Assembly: GCA_963847235.1 (NCBI GenBank)
Contig: CAWJYU010000014.1
Coordinates: 186,001 to 250,000 of the forward strand
Length of the DNA stretch: 64,000 bases
DNA from: JACDAN01 sp963847235
GTDB lineage: Bacteria; Actinomycetota; Thermoleophilia; Gaiellales; Gaiellaceae
Reading direction: 5' to 3'
The position numbers were made by a program, and so were the translations under genes. The notes under the pieces are model-generated. The model saw nothing but the letters and a program-made list of their open reading frames with translations. It was not told where the DNA came from and ran no database searches. Below are positions 42,842 to 51,556 of this stretch, in pieces. Numbering within the stretch: the first letter of the stretch is position 1; the number at the start of each line of letters is the position of its first letter.

Positions 42842-44620
42842 CTAGCGTCCGCGCTTCTTTCCGTGACCTTTGCCCTTGCTGTGGCCGTGGTGATGGCCGT
42901 TGTCTCCGGCGCCCGGAATGCGAAGGAGCAGGAGCTGGCCGCCCTCACGCTGGTAGGTGAGGCGGTTGTTCCCCTCCACGCGAACCTCTTCCTGGACGAT
43001 GAGCGAGCCGGCCTGGATGTCGACCAGGAAGGCTCCCTTCCCGAAGAACTTCGACGCGTCCACGATGCCGCTCGACTCCCAGGCGCCTGCGTTCGCCTTC
43101 GTCGTGCTCGCATCGACGTCCGTCGGGCCCTCGTCGGCCGACTGGTCGACGCGGGCGACGACGAACGGCGCGCCGCCCCTCTTCAGGTCGTAGGCCCAGA
43201 TCCGAGCCGTGGTGCCGGTCCCGAGCGGGTACTGGTTGTGGCTGCCCGGGTCCTCCTGCCACAACAGCAGGTCCTTCGTCGTCTCGACGTTGTCCGGCTG
43301 GTGGATCAGGTCGACCGCCCCGGAGCCGGCGGCGCCGCGGGCGTCACCGTCGACCAGGATCGAGAGGCTGGTGACCTTCTTCGGATCGTTGCGGTCGAGG
43401 ACCATCTTGAAGATCCGGCCGTTCGGCCACGGGCCGATCGTGCCGGCCGGGCCGCGACGAAGACGGCCGGTGGCCGGATCCGGAAGCGCCCGAGGCTCGC
43501 CGGTGTCCGCGAAGTACACGACGTTCCGGTGGTGCCGGTCGTACTGGATGTCCTCGACACGGATGAACTGGAACACGTTGTTCGTGTTGCTCCAGTGCTC
43601 GAGGAGCCACTGCGGCCCGTCGGGAAGCCCGGCGCTCGCCGGTGGCGTGGGGAAGCCGACGTCTGCCGACTTCGCGTCCGTCCCGTCGGCCTTCTTGCCC
43701 GTCGCGATCATCCGCGGCACCTGGATGAACTCGCCGCTGATCGACATGGCCCCGCTCAGGTCGCCGTAGTCGTTCGCCTGGGTCGACCGGAACGCCCACA
43801 GCTCGCCCTCGTCGTTCCAGACGGCTCGACCGTTCCGAGCCGTGTACATGTAGAGCTGCGATGCGGGCGCGGTGAACGTGTCGTCGCCGGACAGGACGAC
43901 CGGATGGCCGTACCCCGGCACGCCCACGCTGTTCTCGTGGTTGTGGCGGCCCATGCCGTAGATCGACCGCGTCTGGCCGCTCTTCACGTCATGTGCGGCG
44001 ACGACGCCCGCCTGCTCGGGATTCGGACCCGCCGGCCAGGCGGTGCCCGTTCGGTTGACGAGGTCGGTCGCCTCCTCGTTCGTGAACAACAGCGGCCGCT
44101 CGAAGCCCTCTCGCCGCGACACGATCGTGTTCGAGCAGAAGCGCTGGTAGTTCTGCTCGCTCTGGATCACGTACTTGCCGGCGAGCACACCGGCGCCGTG
44201 CCGGCTGAGCGTCAGCTTGCTCAAGAGCGCGTTCGTGAAGTCGTTGAACCCCGTGCCCTGCGCCGGCGGCGTCCCCGGCGTGAACGGGAACGGGACCGTC
44301 GAGGTCTCGTGGTTCACGTACGCGTGGACCTTGCCGTGGCGGCCCTTCTGAAGCGCGATGCCGTCCGGAATCGACTCGAACTTGTACGTCGAGCCGGGCA
44401 GGGTCTCGCCGACGGTGATCAGCGGCGTCACCGTCGCGCCCGGGACGGCCGGCGTCAGCATGGACGCCTGGGGTGTCTTGAAGCCTTGCTTGTGGTTTCC
44501 GCCCTTGCCCTTGTGGGCTGCTGCGGGCACGGCGACTACGGCGATCGCGAGCCCGATGACGGCGATGAATCCGACGAGACCGGCCGCACGCCGCCGTCCC
44601 GTCGGGCTTGTCAGCTGCAT
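42842..44620 (-). CDS. PhoX/DUF839 family secreted phosphatase-like protein
   Basis: 592 residues from ATG 44620, with GGGGGAG nine bases before. N-terminal twin-Arg-like stretch (TGRRRAAGLVGFIAVIGLAI) and signal cleavage near AAAH. The mature part matches the PhoX/DUF839 propeller: IPDGIALQKGRHGKVHAYVN, NHETSTVPFPF, GMGRHNHENSVGVPG, VVLSGDDTF, YFADTG and DLIHQPDNVETTKDLLLWQE. PhoX enzymes are Ca/Fe alkaline phosphatases that free phosphate outside the cell; this branch is often unproven. The C-terminus is a Gly-His-Lys tail. The upstream 85 bases are shared with the divergent LysR gene. Confidence 0.85.
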   Translation of the reverse strand: MQLTSPTGRRRAAGLVGFIAVIGLAIAVVAVPAAAHKGKGGNHKQGFKTPQASMLTPAVPGATVTPLITVGETLPGSTYKFESIPDGIALQKGRHGKVHAYVNHETSTVPFPFTPGTPPAQGTGFNDFTNALLSKLTLSRHGAGVLAGKYVIQSEQNYQRFCSNTIVSRREGFERPLLFTNEEATDLVNRTGTAWPAGPNPEQAGVVAAHDVKSGQTRSIYGMGRHNHENSVGVPGYGHPVVLSGDDTFTAPASQLYMYTARNGRAVWNDEGELWAFRSTQANDYGDLSGAMSISGEFIQVPRMIATGKKADGTDAKSADVGFPTPPASAGLPDGPQWLLEHWSNTNNVFQFIRVEDIQYDRHHRNVVYFADTGEPRALPDPATGRLRRGPAGTIGPWPNGRIFKMVLDRNDPKKVTSLSILVDGDARGAAGSGAVDLIHQPDNVETTKDLLLWQEDPGSHNQYPLGTGTTARIWAYDLKRGGAPFVVARVDQSADEGPTDVDASTTKANAGAWESSGIVDASKFFGKGAFLVDIQAGSLIVQEEVRVEGNNRLTYQREGGQLLLLRIPGAGDNGHHHGHSKGKGHGKKRGR

Positions 44621-44705
44621 TGATTTCTCCCCCTTGAACTGGTTGGACGCCGGAGTCTGACAGACATTTCGCTTATTGGTGCCGCTGTGACTATCATCGT
44701 TGCTT

Positions 44706-45596
44706 ATGGACACGAGGCAGCTCGCCGCCTTCTGTGCCGTCGTCGACCGCAAGAGCTTCTCGCTCGCCGCCGAGCAACTCGGCGTCACACAGCCGGCGGT
44801 CAGCCTCCAGATCCGCTCGCTCGAGAAGCGCCTCGGCGAGAAGCTCCTCGACCGGTCCGGGCGGCGCGTCGAGCCGACCGAGGCCGGCCAGCGGCTCTAC
44901 CGCAGCGCGCAGCGGATGCTGGCCCTCGAGCAGCAGCTGCTCGACGAGGTGGCCGGAGAGGGCGACGTGCTTCGCGGGCGGCTCGAGATCGGCTGCTCGA
45001 CCGGCCCAGGCGCCACCGTCCTCCCGCTCCTCCTCTGTCAGTTCCAGGCGGAGAACCCCGGCGTCGCGATCTCGCTGTCCGTCAACGACACGCTGCACGT
45101 GATCGACCTGGTCGCCGAGCGGCGGCTCGAGCTGGGCGTCGTCGGCGCCGCGCCACGCCACCGGGCCGTGACCTTCGAGCCGTTCTTCCAGGACCAGATC
45201 GTCCTGGCGGTGCCGCCCGGGCACAAGCTCGCCGATGCGACGGTGAAGCTCGACGCGCTCCGCGAGGAGGCGGTGATCCTCATGCAGGAAGGCGCCGGAG
45301 TCCGGCAGATGGTCGAGGACGAGCTGCGGGCTGCCGGCCTCCGGCTCCGGGACCTCGACGTCAAGCTCGAGCTCGGGCTCCAGGAGTCGGTGAAGGCGGC
45401 GGTCGCGGCAGGCCACGGCGTCACGTTCATCTCGCGCTCCTCGATCGAGCCCGAGCTGGCGGCGGGCACCCTTGCGGCTGCGACTGTCGAGGGGCTGGCG
45501 CCGACGCGCGAGATCTCGCTCGTCCGCTCGACCGGCCGGACGCCCAGCCGGGTCGCGGAGGCGTTCGTCGCCTTCGCGCGGGAGCGGGTCCCCTGA
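44706..45596 (+). CDS. LysR family transcriptional regulator
   Basis: 296 residues from ATG 44706. N-terminal winged helix: TRQLAAFCAVVDRKSFSLAA, LGVTQPAVSLQIRSLEKRLG, DRSGRRVEPTEAGQRLY. The C-terminal part is a two-lobed periplasmic-binding-like effector domain (EIGCSTGPGATVLPLLLCQF, FQDQIVLAVPPGHKLAD, VAAGHGVTFISRSSI). The layout resembles CysB/CysL/CbbR types that sense small sulfur or carbon compounds. It is divergent from PhoX; TATCAT (44692-44697) may be its -10 box. Coupled to an iron alcohol dehydrogenase and 1.3 kb before the sulfur operon, it is the nearest candidate for that operon's control. Confidence 0.9.
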   Translation: MDTRQLAAFCAVVDRKSFSLAAEQLGVTQPAVSLQIRSLEKRLGEKLLDRSGRRVEPTEAGQRLYRSAQRMLALEQQLLDEVAGEGDVLRGRLEIGCSTGPGATVLPLLLCQFQAENPGVAISLSVNDTLHVIDLVAERRLELGVVGAAPRHRAVTFEPFFQDQIVLAVPPGHKLADATVKLDALREEAVILMQEGAGVRQMVEDELRAAGLRLRDLDVKLELGLQESVKAAVAAGHGVTFISRSSIEPELAAGTLAAATVEGLAPTREISLVRSTGRTPSRVAEAFVAFARERVP

Positions 45597-46543
45597 TCGT
45601 CCGCTGGGGGCTGGAGGAGCTGCCGGGCGTCCTGCGGGAGCTCGGGATCGAGCGGCCGTTTCTCGTCGCGAGCCCGCGATGGAGCTCGCTCGACCTTCCC
45701 GCCGCGGCCCGCTGGGACGAGATCCCCTCGCACCGGATCGAGGTGCCGGACGGCGTCGACGGCGTGCTCGCGGTCGGCGGCGGCAGCGCGATCGACACGG
45801 CCAAGGCGGCGTCGGCCGCCGGCGGCCTGCCGCTCGTGTCCGTGCCGACGACGTACTCCGGCTCGGAGTGGACGCCGTTCTACGGCGTCCGCGATCCCGA
45901 CAAGCGGATGGTCGGCGGCGGAGGGGGCGCCAGCCTGGCGGCGATCGTCTACGACCCGAAATTGACGCTCGATCTGCCCCGGGAGGCGACTGCCGGCACG
46001 GCGCTGAACGCACTCGCCCACGCGGCCGAGGCGCTCTACCACCCGGCCAGGAGCCCGGAATCGGACCGGGCCGCGCACGAAGGCGCGGAGCTGATCAACG
46101 GCTCCCTTCCGGCCGTCCTCGACGATCTCGGCGCGATCGGCCCGCGGACGACGCTCCTGAAGGGAGCCGCCCGGGCGGGCGAGGCGCTCGGCCTCTCAGG
46201 GCTCTGTCTCGGCCACGCGATGGCGCAGGCGCTCGGCGGCCGGTACGGGCTCCCGCACGGCGCGATGAACGCGCTGTGCCTGCCACCCGCGCTGCGGTTC
46301 AACGAGCCCGTAGTGCCGGAGGCGATCGACGACTTCGGCAAGTCGATCGGCGCCGCGGATCCGGCGGACCGGGTCGAGGAGCTGGCGCGCCTCGGCGGCT
46401 TCGACCGGCTGCGCGACTACGGCATTCCCGAGGAGGACCTCGACGACATCGCCGAAGCGACCGCCCAGCGTGCCGGAGCGAAGGCGAACCCGCGGCCCGC
46501 GTCACCGGCCGAGATCGCTGAGCTCCTGCGCTCGATCTACTGA
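45593..46543 (+). CDS. Iron-containing alcohol dehydrogenase (maleylacetate reductase-like)
   Basis: About 316 residues, somewhat shorter than usual (about 350-380) and with a short N-terminus. Dinucleotide motif VLAVGGGSAIDTAKAASAA, VSVPTTYSGSEWTPFYGV, metal ligands in ALNALAHAAEALYHP and LCLGHAMAQALGGRYGLPHG. These match maleylacetate reductases and related group III dehydrogenases. The frame begins at the CTGA overlap with the lysR stop (CTG 45593); no ATG, GTG or TTG exists nearby. It is coupled to the LysR gene and so probably under its control. The substrate might be a keto acid or sulfonate, but this is not shown. Confidence 0.85.
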   Translation: MIVRWGLEELPGVLRELGIERPFLVASPRWSSLDLPAAARWDEIPSHRIEVPDGVDGVLAVGGGSAIDTAKAASAAGGLPLVSVPTTYSGSEWTPFYGVRDPDKRMVGGGGGASLAAIVYDPKLTLDLPREATAGTALNALAHAAEALYHPARSPESDRAAHEGAELINGSLPAVLDDLGAIGPRTTLLKGAARAGEALGLSGLCLGHAMAQALGGRYGLPHGAMNALCLPPALRFNEPVVPEAIDDFGKSIGAADPADRVEELARLGGFDRLRDYGIPEEDLDDIAEATAQRAGAKANPRPASPAEIAELLRSIY

Positions 46544-46552
46544 GAGGTCGCC

Positions 46553-46840
46553 CTAGCGCGGACAGGCGCCGGCAGTCGGCGTTCCGCCCGGCCCGTCGAC
46601 GTGCTGGCCGCCGTACTCGATGCAGTAGCGGGACTGGTCTGCCCAGACGAGCATGACGGACTCCATCTTCACGCCGGCGTAGGTCCCGGTCGAGCGATGG
46701 CTGGCCTCGAGCGCGATGGCCGCAGCCTGGAGGATGGCTGTGGGTGCCTTCTCGGTGGCCTGGAAGCTCTGGCGGGCCCAGGTCATTCCAATGATCGCCG
46801 CAGCACAGAGGATCCCGACAAGGCCGATCGTCCTGATCAT
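46553..46840 (-). CDS. Small exported protein, unknown function
   Basis: 95 residues from ATG 46840. One N-terminal hydrophobic helix (TIGLVGILCAAAIIGMTWA), then a short soluble domain with ALEASHRSTGTYAGVKME, VMLVWADQSRYCIEYGG and two Cys that may pair (Cys in RYCIEY and the last ACPR). The arrangement of a helix followed by a tyrosine-rich strand pair looks like a minor pilin-like or other small exported protein, but this is weak. It converges with the dehydrogenase gene, nine bases apart. Confidence 0.6.
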   Translation of the reverse strand: MIRTIGLVGILCAAAIIGMTWARQSFQATEKAPTAILQAAAIALEASHRSTGTYAGVKMESVMLVWADQSRYCIEYGGQHVDGPGGTPTAGACPR

Positions 46841-46876
46841 GCGATCTGTATCGGCCGTGACGAGCAGAATAATGAG

Positions 46877-46897
46877 CGCTAATGCGTGTGATTAGCG
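46877..46897. promoter_or_regulatory. Putative operator dyad before the sulfur operon
   Basis: Perfect inverted repeat CGCTAAT - 7 bases - ATTAGCG, 22 bases before the flavoprotein start. An AT-rich -10-like GAATAAT (46867-46873) ends seven bases upstream, so the dyad would cover the transcription start. The same core, TAAT-N7-ATTA followed by GCG, is at 52742-52759 before sbp. Confidence 0.6.
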
Positions 46898-46919
46898 AGG
46901 CGGTGGTAGGATCGAGCCT

Positions 46920-48113
46920 GTGGGCGGCAAGCTCTCCTTCGACGTGCTCGTGATCGGATCGGGGGCCTCCGGGCTCGCCGCCGCCGTCTCCGCCGAGAAG
47001 GCCGGCGCGCACGTGGCGCTGGCCACGAAAGGTGCGATCCAGTCCTGCAACTCGGCCAAGGCGCAGGGCGGGATCCAGGCCGCGTTCGGCGAGGACGACT
47101 CGCCCGAGATCCATGCCGAGGACGTCTGGCGCAGCTCGCACGAGACAGCGAACCGAGAGCTCGTCGAGATCCTGACGAGCGAGGCGCCGTCGGCGATCCA
47201 CTGGCTCGAGGAGCTCGGCGTGGAGTTCACGCGCGAGAACGGCGGCTACCGGCTGGCGCGCTGCGGCGGCGCCTCGCGCAAGCGCCTGCTCCAGGTCGGC
47301 GACCGCACGGGCCTCGCGATCACGATGGCGCTGAAGGAGGCGTTCGAGGCCGGTTCGGGCACCGCCTTTCCAAAGTCGCCGCTCAGTTCGCTCGAGCCCG
47401 TCGAGAACGGCTGGCTCGCGCGCTGTGGCGCGCACAAGATCGAGGCGGGGACGGTCGTCCTCGCCGCCGGCGGCCGCTGCTTCCGCGAGGCGAAGGAGCG
47501 CGGCGAGCTCTCCACGAACCATCCCGGCGCGACGGGCGAGGTGACGCAGATCGCGCTCGACCTCGGGGCCGAGTCGCGCGACCTCGACGCGCTCCAGTAC
47601 CACCCCAACGGCGGCGCCTGGCCCGAGACGATGCAGGGCTACTCGATCCCCGAGACCACGCGCGCCTACGGCGCTGTGCTTCTCAACGCCGACCGCGAGG
47701 AGTTCACGGACTCGCTGGGGCCGCGCGACGAGGTCTCGCAGGCCATCTTCGACGAGGTGGAGAAGGGCAAGGGCGTCGAGACCGAGGACGGCCGCCCGGC
47801 GGTCTACCTTGACACGACGCGCATCCCCGAAGCGGACGCGGACGTGTCCCTCCCGTACATGCTCCGGCGGTACCGGGCGGGCGGCATCGATCCGCTGGCC
47901 GAGCCGATCTTGACCTACCCGGTGCTCCACTACCAGAACGGCGGGCTCGTGATCGACGAGCACGGCGAGACGACGCTGGAGGGGGTCTACGCGGCCGGCG
48001 AGATCGCCGGTGGCACGCATGGAAGGAATCGGATGATGGGCAACTCGCTCCTCGAGTGCACGGTGTTCGGCCGGCGCGCCGGCAAGGCCGCGGCCGACAA
48101 GGCGGCGGCATGA
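46920..48113 (+). CDS. FAD-dependent fumarate reductase/succinate dehydrogenase-type flavoprotein, short form
   Basis: 397 residues from GTG 46920. FAD motif VLVIGSGASGLAAAVSAEKA, then SCNSAKAQGGIQAAFGEDDS and the fumarate-site-like LDALQYHPNGGAWPETMQGY, with the C-terminal FAD contact VYAAGEIAGGTHGRNRMMGN. It covers the FAD and capping domains but ends there; SdhA, FrdA and NadB have about 150 more residues. So it is a distinct small branch, not a truncation by frameshift, since the end is tidy and overlaps the next ATG. Its acceptor and substrate are unknown; fumarase next to it points to C4-dicarboxylates. Confidence 0.85.
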   Translation: MGGKLSFDVLVIGSGASGLAAAVSAEKAGAHVALATKGAIQSCNSAKAQGGIQAAFGEDDSPEIHAEDVWRSSHETANRELVEILTSEAPSAIHWLEELGVEFTRENGGYRLARCGGASRKRLLQVGDRTGLAITMALKEAFEAGSGTAFPKSPLSSLEPVENGWLARCGAHKIEAGTVVLAAGGRCFREAKERGELSTNHPGATGEVTQIALDLGAESRDLDALQYHPNGGAWPETMQGYSIPETTRAYGAVLLNADREEFTDSLGPRDEVSQAIFDEVEKGKGVETEDGRPAVYLDTTRIPEADADVSLPYMLRRYRAGGIDPLAEPILTYPVLHYQNGGLVIDEHGETTLEGVYAAGEIAGGTHGRNRMMGNSLLECTVFGRRAGKAAADKAAA

Positions 48114-49591
48114 GCACGGTCGAAACCGATATCCAGCAGGCGGTCGAGGACGCGGCGGCGCACCTGTACGTCTGGGCGCTGAAGGACATCCCGCAGGACC
48201 TGCGCGACGCGCTGGCGGACGCGTCCGGCAAGGAGACCTCGGTGCCCGGCCAGCGCGTGCTCCAGACGATCCTCAAGAACGTCCAGGTCGCCGAGCGCGA
48301 GAACAACCTCGTCTGCCAGGACACGGGCATCGCCGTCTACTACTGCCGCGTCGGCGAGCACTTCCCACTCCACCCGGCGCGGATCTACCAGGCCCTCTAC
48401 GACGGGACGATGCGTGCGACGCTCGACCACCCGCTGCGCTCGAACACCGTCCACACGCTGACGCGCGAGAACACCGGTCCGAACGTCGGCTACCGCGTCC
48501 CGATCGTGCACTGGGACTTCGTCGCCGACTGGGACGGCCTCGACGTCAAGTGCGTCCCGAAGGGATCGGGCTCGGAGAACATGAGCTTCCTGAAGATGTG
48601 CGTCCCCGCCGACGGCGTGAAGGGGATCAAGCAGTTCGTGCTCGAGTCGATCGTCGGCGCCGGCGGGAAGCCGTGCCCGCCCGGGATCGTCGGGGTCGGG
48701 ATCGGCGGCTCGGCCGACTACGCGATGCACCTCGCCAAGGAGGCGATCGCGCGGCCGGTCGGCACCAGGAACCCTGACCCGCTGGTCGCGGAGCTCGAGG
48801 ACGAGCTCTTCCAGCTTCTGAACGAGACCGGGATCGGGCCGATGGGGCTCGGCGGCGACGTCACCGTCCTGCAGTGCCACATCGAGCACGCGGACACGCA
48901 CATGACGCTGAACCCGGTGGCCGTGAACTACCAGTGCTGGGCGGCGCGGCGAGCGACGGCGCACATCGCCGCCGACGGGACCGACCGACTTCGACCGGGA
49001 GGCGTGATGGCCGAGCATCGATTGACATTCCCGGCCTCCGAGGAGGACATCCGCAAGCTCCGCGCCGGCGATCTCGTCACCATCGACGGCCACATCATCG
49101 GGATCCGCGACCGGACGCAGATCCGGATCTTCGACCAGGGCGTCGAGCCGCCGATCGACTTGAACGGCGCCTTCCTGCTCCACACGGCGCCCGGCGTCCG
49201 CAAGCGCGACGACGGCGGGTACGACCCAGTCTGCATCGGCACGACGACGAGCGCCCGCATGGTGCGCTTCACGGAGCCGCTCGGCCGCGACTACGGCGTT
49301 CGCGCGATCTGCGGCAAGGGCGGCCTCCCAGACGAGGCGATCGAGCCGATGCGCGAGCACGGGATGGTCTACTTCGCGATCGTCGGCGGCGCCGCGGCGC
49401 TCGAGACCACCCAGATCGAGGAGATCGAGGAGGTCTATTGGGAGGAGCTCATGCCCGAGTGCCTCTGGAAGTTCCGCGTCAAGGATTTCGGGCCGCTCTG
49501 GGTCGGGATCGACTCACACGGCAACTCGATGTTCCACGACGTGAACGAGGCCGCGAACAAGCGCCTGGAGAAGATCCTTGCTGAGCTTTGA
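48110..49591 (+). CDS. Class I fumarate hydratase (alpha and beta parts fused)
   Basis: 493 residues. [4Fe-4S] hydro-lyase with the alpha domain (about 1-300) and beta domain (about 320-493) in one chain. Cluster Cys are visible in NNLVCQDTGIAVYY, GGKPCPPGIVGVGIGG and VTVLQCHIEHADTH. The beta domain has PGVRKRDDGGYDPVCIGTTT and ICGKGGLPDEAIEPMREHGM. Related enzymes act on fumarate/malate or tartrate, so the exact acid is open. ATGA overlap with the flavoprotein and a 14-base overlap with comA place it in the sulfur operon, which is unusual for a citric-acid-cycle enzyme. Confidence 0.88.
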   Translation: MSTVETDIQQAVEDAAAHLYVWALKDIPQDLRDALADASGKETSVPGQRVLQTILKNVQVAERENNLVCQDTGIAVYYCRVGEHFPLHPARIYQALYDGTMRATLDHPLRSNTVHTLTRENTGPNVGYRVPIVHWDFVADWDGLDVKCVPKGSGSENMSFLKMCVPADGVKGIKQFVLESIVGAGGKPCPPGIVGVGIGGSADYAMHLAKEAIARPVGTRNPDPLVAELEDELFQLLNETGIGPMGLGGDVTVLQCHIEHADTHMTLNPVAVNYQCWAARRATAHIAADGTDRLRPGGVMAEHRLTFPASEEDIRKLRAGDLVTIDGHIIGIRDRTQIRIFDQGVEPPIDLNGAFLLHTAPGVRKRDDGGYDPVCIGTTTSARMVRFTEPLGRDYGVRAICGKGGLPDEAIEPMREHGMVYFAIVGGAAALETTQIEEIEEVYWEELMPECLWKFRVKDFGPLWVGIDSHGNSMFHDVNEAANKRLEKILAEL

Positions 49592-50324
49592 GGCGCCCGA
49601 GGGCGGGCTGACGCACGTCCTCGACAAGGGCCTCGGGCCGCGAGCGTGGGAGGACACGCTCGAGACGAGCGGCCTCTACATCGACGTCGTCAAGCTCGGC
49701 TGGGGCACGGCGTTCGTGACCGCAAACCTCCGGAAGAAGCTCGACGTCCTGCGCGAAAAGCGGGTCGTCGTCGGCGGGACGTTCTTCGAGGCGGTGTGGG
49801 CGACCGGCCAGCTCGACCGGTACAAGCAGTGGCTCGCCGACCTCGGGCTCGACCATGTCGAGATCTCCGACGGCGCGGTCGAGATCCCGCGCGAGGAGAA
49901 GCTCTCGCTGATCGCCGAGCTCGCGCGAGACTTCACCGTCCTCTCCGAGGTCGGCTCGAAGGACTCGTCCGTCGAGTTCTCGTCGGACGAGTGGACGCAG
50001 TGGCTCCGCGAGGAGCTCGACGCCGGCGCCTGGAAGGTGATCACCGAGGCGCGCGAGGGCGGGAGCTCCGGGATCTTCACCTCGGATGGCGCCATGCGCA
50101 CCGACCTGGTCGAGGAGATCGGCTCTGCGGTCGATCTCGACGACGTCATCTTCGAGGCGCCGACGAAGGCCGCGCAGGCCTGGTTCGTGAAGCGTTTCGG
50201 GCCGGCCGTGAACCTCGGGAACATCCCACCCGATGAGGTGATTCCGCTCGAGACGCTCCGGCGCGGGCTTCGGGCCGACACGCTGAAGGAGGTGCTCCTT
50301 GGCGACCGCGCCCCCGCTTCCTGA
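49578..50324 (+). CDS. comA: Phosphosulfolactate synthase (ComA family)
   Basis: 248 residues, TIM-barrel. ComA adds sulfite to phosphoenolpyruvate to give (2R)-phospho-3-sulfolactate, first step of one coenzyme M or sulfolactate route. Marks: THVLDKGLGP, YIDVVKLGWGTAFV, VVVGGTFFEAVWATGQLDRY, HVEISDGAVEIP, LSEVGSKDSS, ITEAREGGSSGIF and FEAPTKAAQAWFVKRFG. TTG 49578 is the start, inside the end of the fumarase gene. The next genes produce sulfite from sulfate, exactly its substrate. No comB (phosphatase) or comC (dehydrogenase) is recognised here. Confidence 0.88.
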   Translation: MLSFEAPEGGLTHVLDKGLGPRAWEDTLETSGLYIDVVKLGWGTAFVTANLRKKLDVLREKRVVVGGTFFEAVWATGQLDRYKQWLADLGLDHVEISDGAVEIPREEKLSLIAELARDFTVLSEVGSKDSSVEFSSDEWTQWLREELDAGAWKVITEAREGGSSGIFTSDGAMRTDLVEEIGSAVDLDDVIFEAPTKAAQAWFVKRFGPAVNLGNIPPDEVIPLETLRRGLRADTLKEVLLGDRAPAS

Positions 50325-51012
50325 GCAGGACGTCGAGGCGATGTCCGCGGAGGACCTGCTCCGCTGGGCCCACGAGGAGTACGGCGACAAGCTCTGCCTG
50401 ACCTGCTCCTGGCAGAAGCAGTCGTCCGTGCTCGTCCACATGGTCTCGGAGCTCGGGCTCGATATCCCGATCGTCGAGCTCGACACTCACCTCTTCTTCC
50501 GCGAGACCTACGACACGCGCGACCGGCTCGTCGAGCGCTACGGCCTCAAGCTCCTGCCGCCTCCACCGGTGATCACAGTGGCCGAGCAGCACAAGCAGGA
50601 GGGCCCGAACCTCTGGGAGCGCGATCCCGACCGTTGCTGCCACATCCGCAAGGTCGAGCCGCTCCTGGACGCGCTGAAGCCGTACGACGCCTGGATCTCC
50701 GGGATTCGCCGAGACCAGTCCCCGAGCCGCGCCACCACGCCGAAGCTGCAGTGGTCGGAGCGCTACGGCGTCTGGAAGGTGCACCCGCTCGCCGACTGGG
50801 ACGAGCGGCGGGTCTGGCTCTACATCCACGTCAACGAGATTCCGTTCAACCCGCTCCACGACGCCGGCTACCGGTCGATCGGCTGCATGCCCTGCACCCG
50901 GCCGACGGCGCCCGACGAGGAGGAGCGGGCGGGACGCTGGGCCGGCTCGGACAAGCTCGAGTGCGGCATCCACCTGGACACACCCATCGATGCGAAGGAG
51001 ACGAATGTCTGA
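50299..51012 (+). CDS. cysH: Phosphoadenylyl/adenylyl-sulfate reductase
   Basis: 237 residues from TTG 50299. It reduces APS or PAPS to sulfite. PP-loop CSWQKQSSVLVHM, the C-terminal catalytic ECGIH, and two Cys pairs, DRCCHIRKVEPL and IGCMPCTRPT, that hold a [4Fe-4S] cluster. The cluster pairs mean the APS-type reductase, found in most actinobacteria and plants, although the operon also has an APS kinase. It overlaps comA by 26 bases and cysC by 8. Electron donor would be thioredoxin. Confidence 0.92.
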   Translation: MATAPPLPEQDVEAMSAEDLLRWAHEEYGDKLCLTCSWQKQSSVLVHMVSELGLDIPIVELDTHLFFRETYDTRDRLVERYGLKLLPPPPVITVAEQHKQEGPNLWERDPDRCCHIRKVEPLLDALKPYDAWISGIRRDQSPSRATTPKLQWSERYGVWKVHPLADWDERRVWLYIHVNEIPFNPLHDAGYRSIGCMPCTRPTAPDEEERAGRWAGSDKLECGIHLDTPIDAKETNV

Positions 51013-51556
51013 CGGATTCACCCTCTGGTTCACCGGGCTCTCAGGCGCCGGGAAGACGACGATCGCAGAGATCGTCGGCCCCGAGCTCGAGCGCCGCGGC
51101 CACGTCGTCGAGTACCTCGACGGCGACGTCGTCCGCACCCACCTCTCGAAGGGCCTCGGCTTCTCCAAGGAGGACCGCGACACGAACATCGAGCGCATCG
51201 GCTGGGTCGCCTCGCGGCTGACCCGTCATGGCGCCGCCGTCCTCGTCTCGGCGATCTCGCCCTACGAGGAGACGCGCCGGCACGCCCGCGAGCTGGTCGA
51301 GGGGCACGGACGCTTCGTCGAGGTGTTCGTCGCGACCTCGGTGGAGGAGTGCGCTCGGCGCGACGTCAAGGGCCTGTACGAGAAGGCGTTCAGCGGCGAG
51401 ATCAAGGAGTTCACCGGGGTCTCGGATCCGTACGAGGAGCCGACCGACCCGGAGCTGCGGATCGACACCGAGGAACACCCGCCCGAGGAGTCCGCGCAGA
51501 TCGTCTTGGCCAGGCTCGAGGAGCTCGGGCTGGTCCGCGCCGAAGTGGCCGCATGA
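51005..51556 (+). CDS. cysC: Adenylylsulfate kinase
   Basis: 183 residues. P-loop FTGLSGAGKTTIAEIV, LDGDVVRTHLSKGLGFSKED, the RIGWVASRLTRHGAAVLVSA segment and ISPYEETRRHAREL match APS kinase, which makes PAPS. Both products, APS and PAPS, could then feed cysH or sulfotransferases. ATG 51005 is inside the end of cysH, and its stop overlaps the sat ATG as ATGA. Confidence 0.93.
   Translation: MSDGFTLWFTGLSGAGKTTIAEIVGPELERRGHVVEYLDGDVVRTHLSKGLGFSKEDRDTNIERIGWVASRLTRHGAAVLVSAISPYEETRRHARELVEGHGRFVEVFVATSVEECARRDVKGLYEKAFSGEIKEFTGVSDPYEEPTDPELRIDTEEHPPEESAQIVLARLEELGLVRAEVAA

Noticed and set aside
46877..46897. Classic LysR box (T-N11-A)
   Set aside because: The dyad has TAAT-N7-ATTA geometry (T-N13-A at the outer bases), which does not match the standard LysR spacing, so the regulator is left open.
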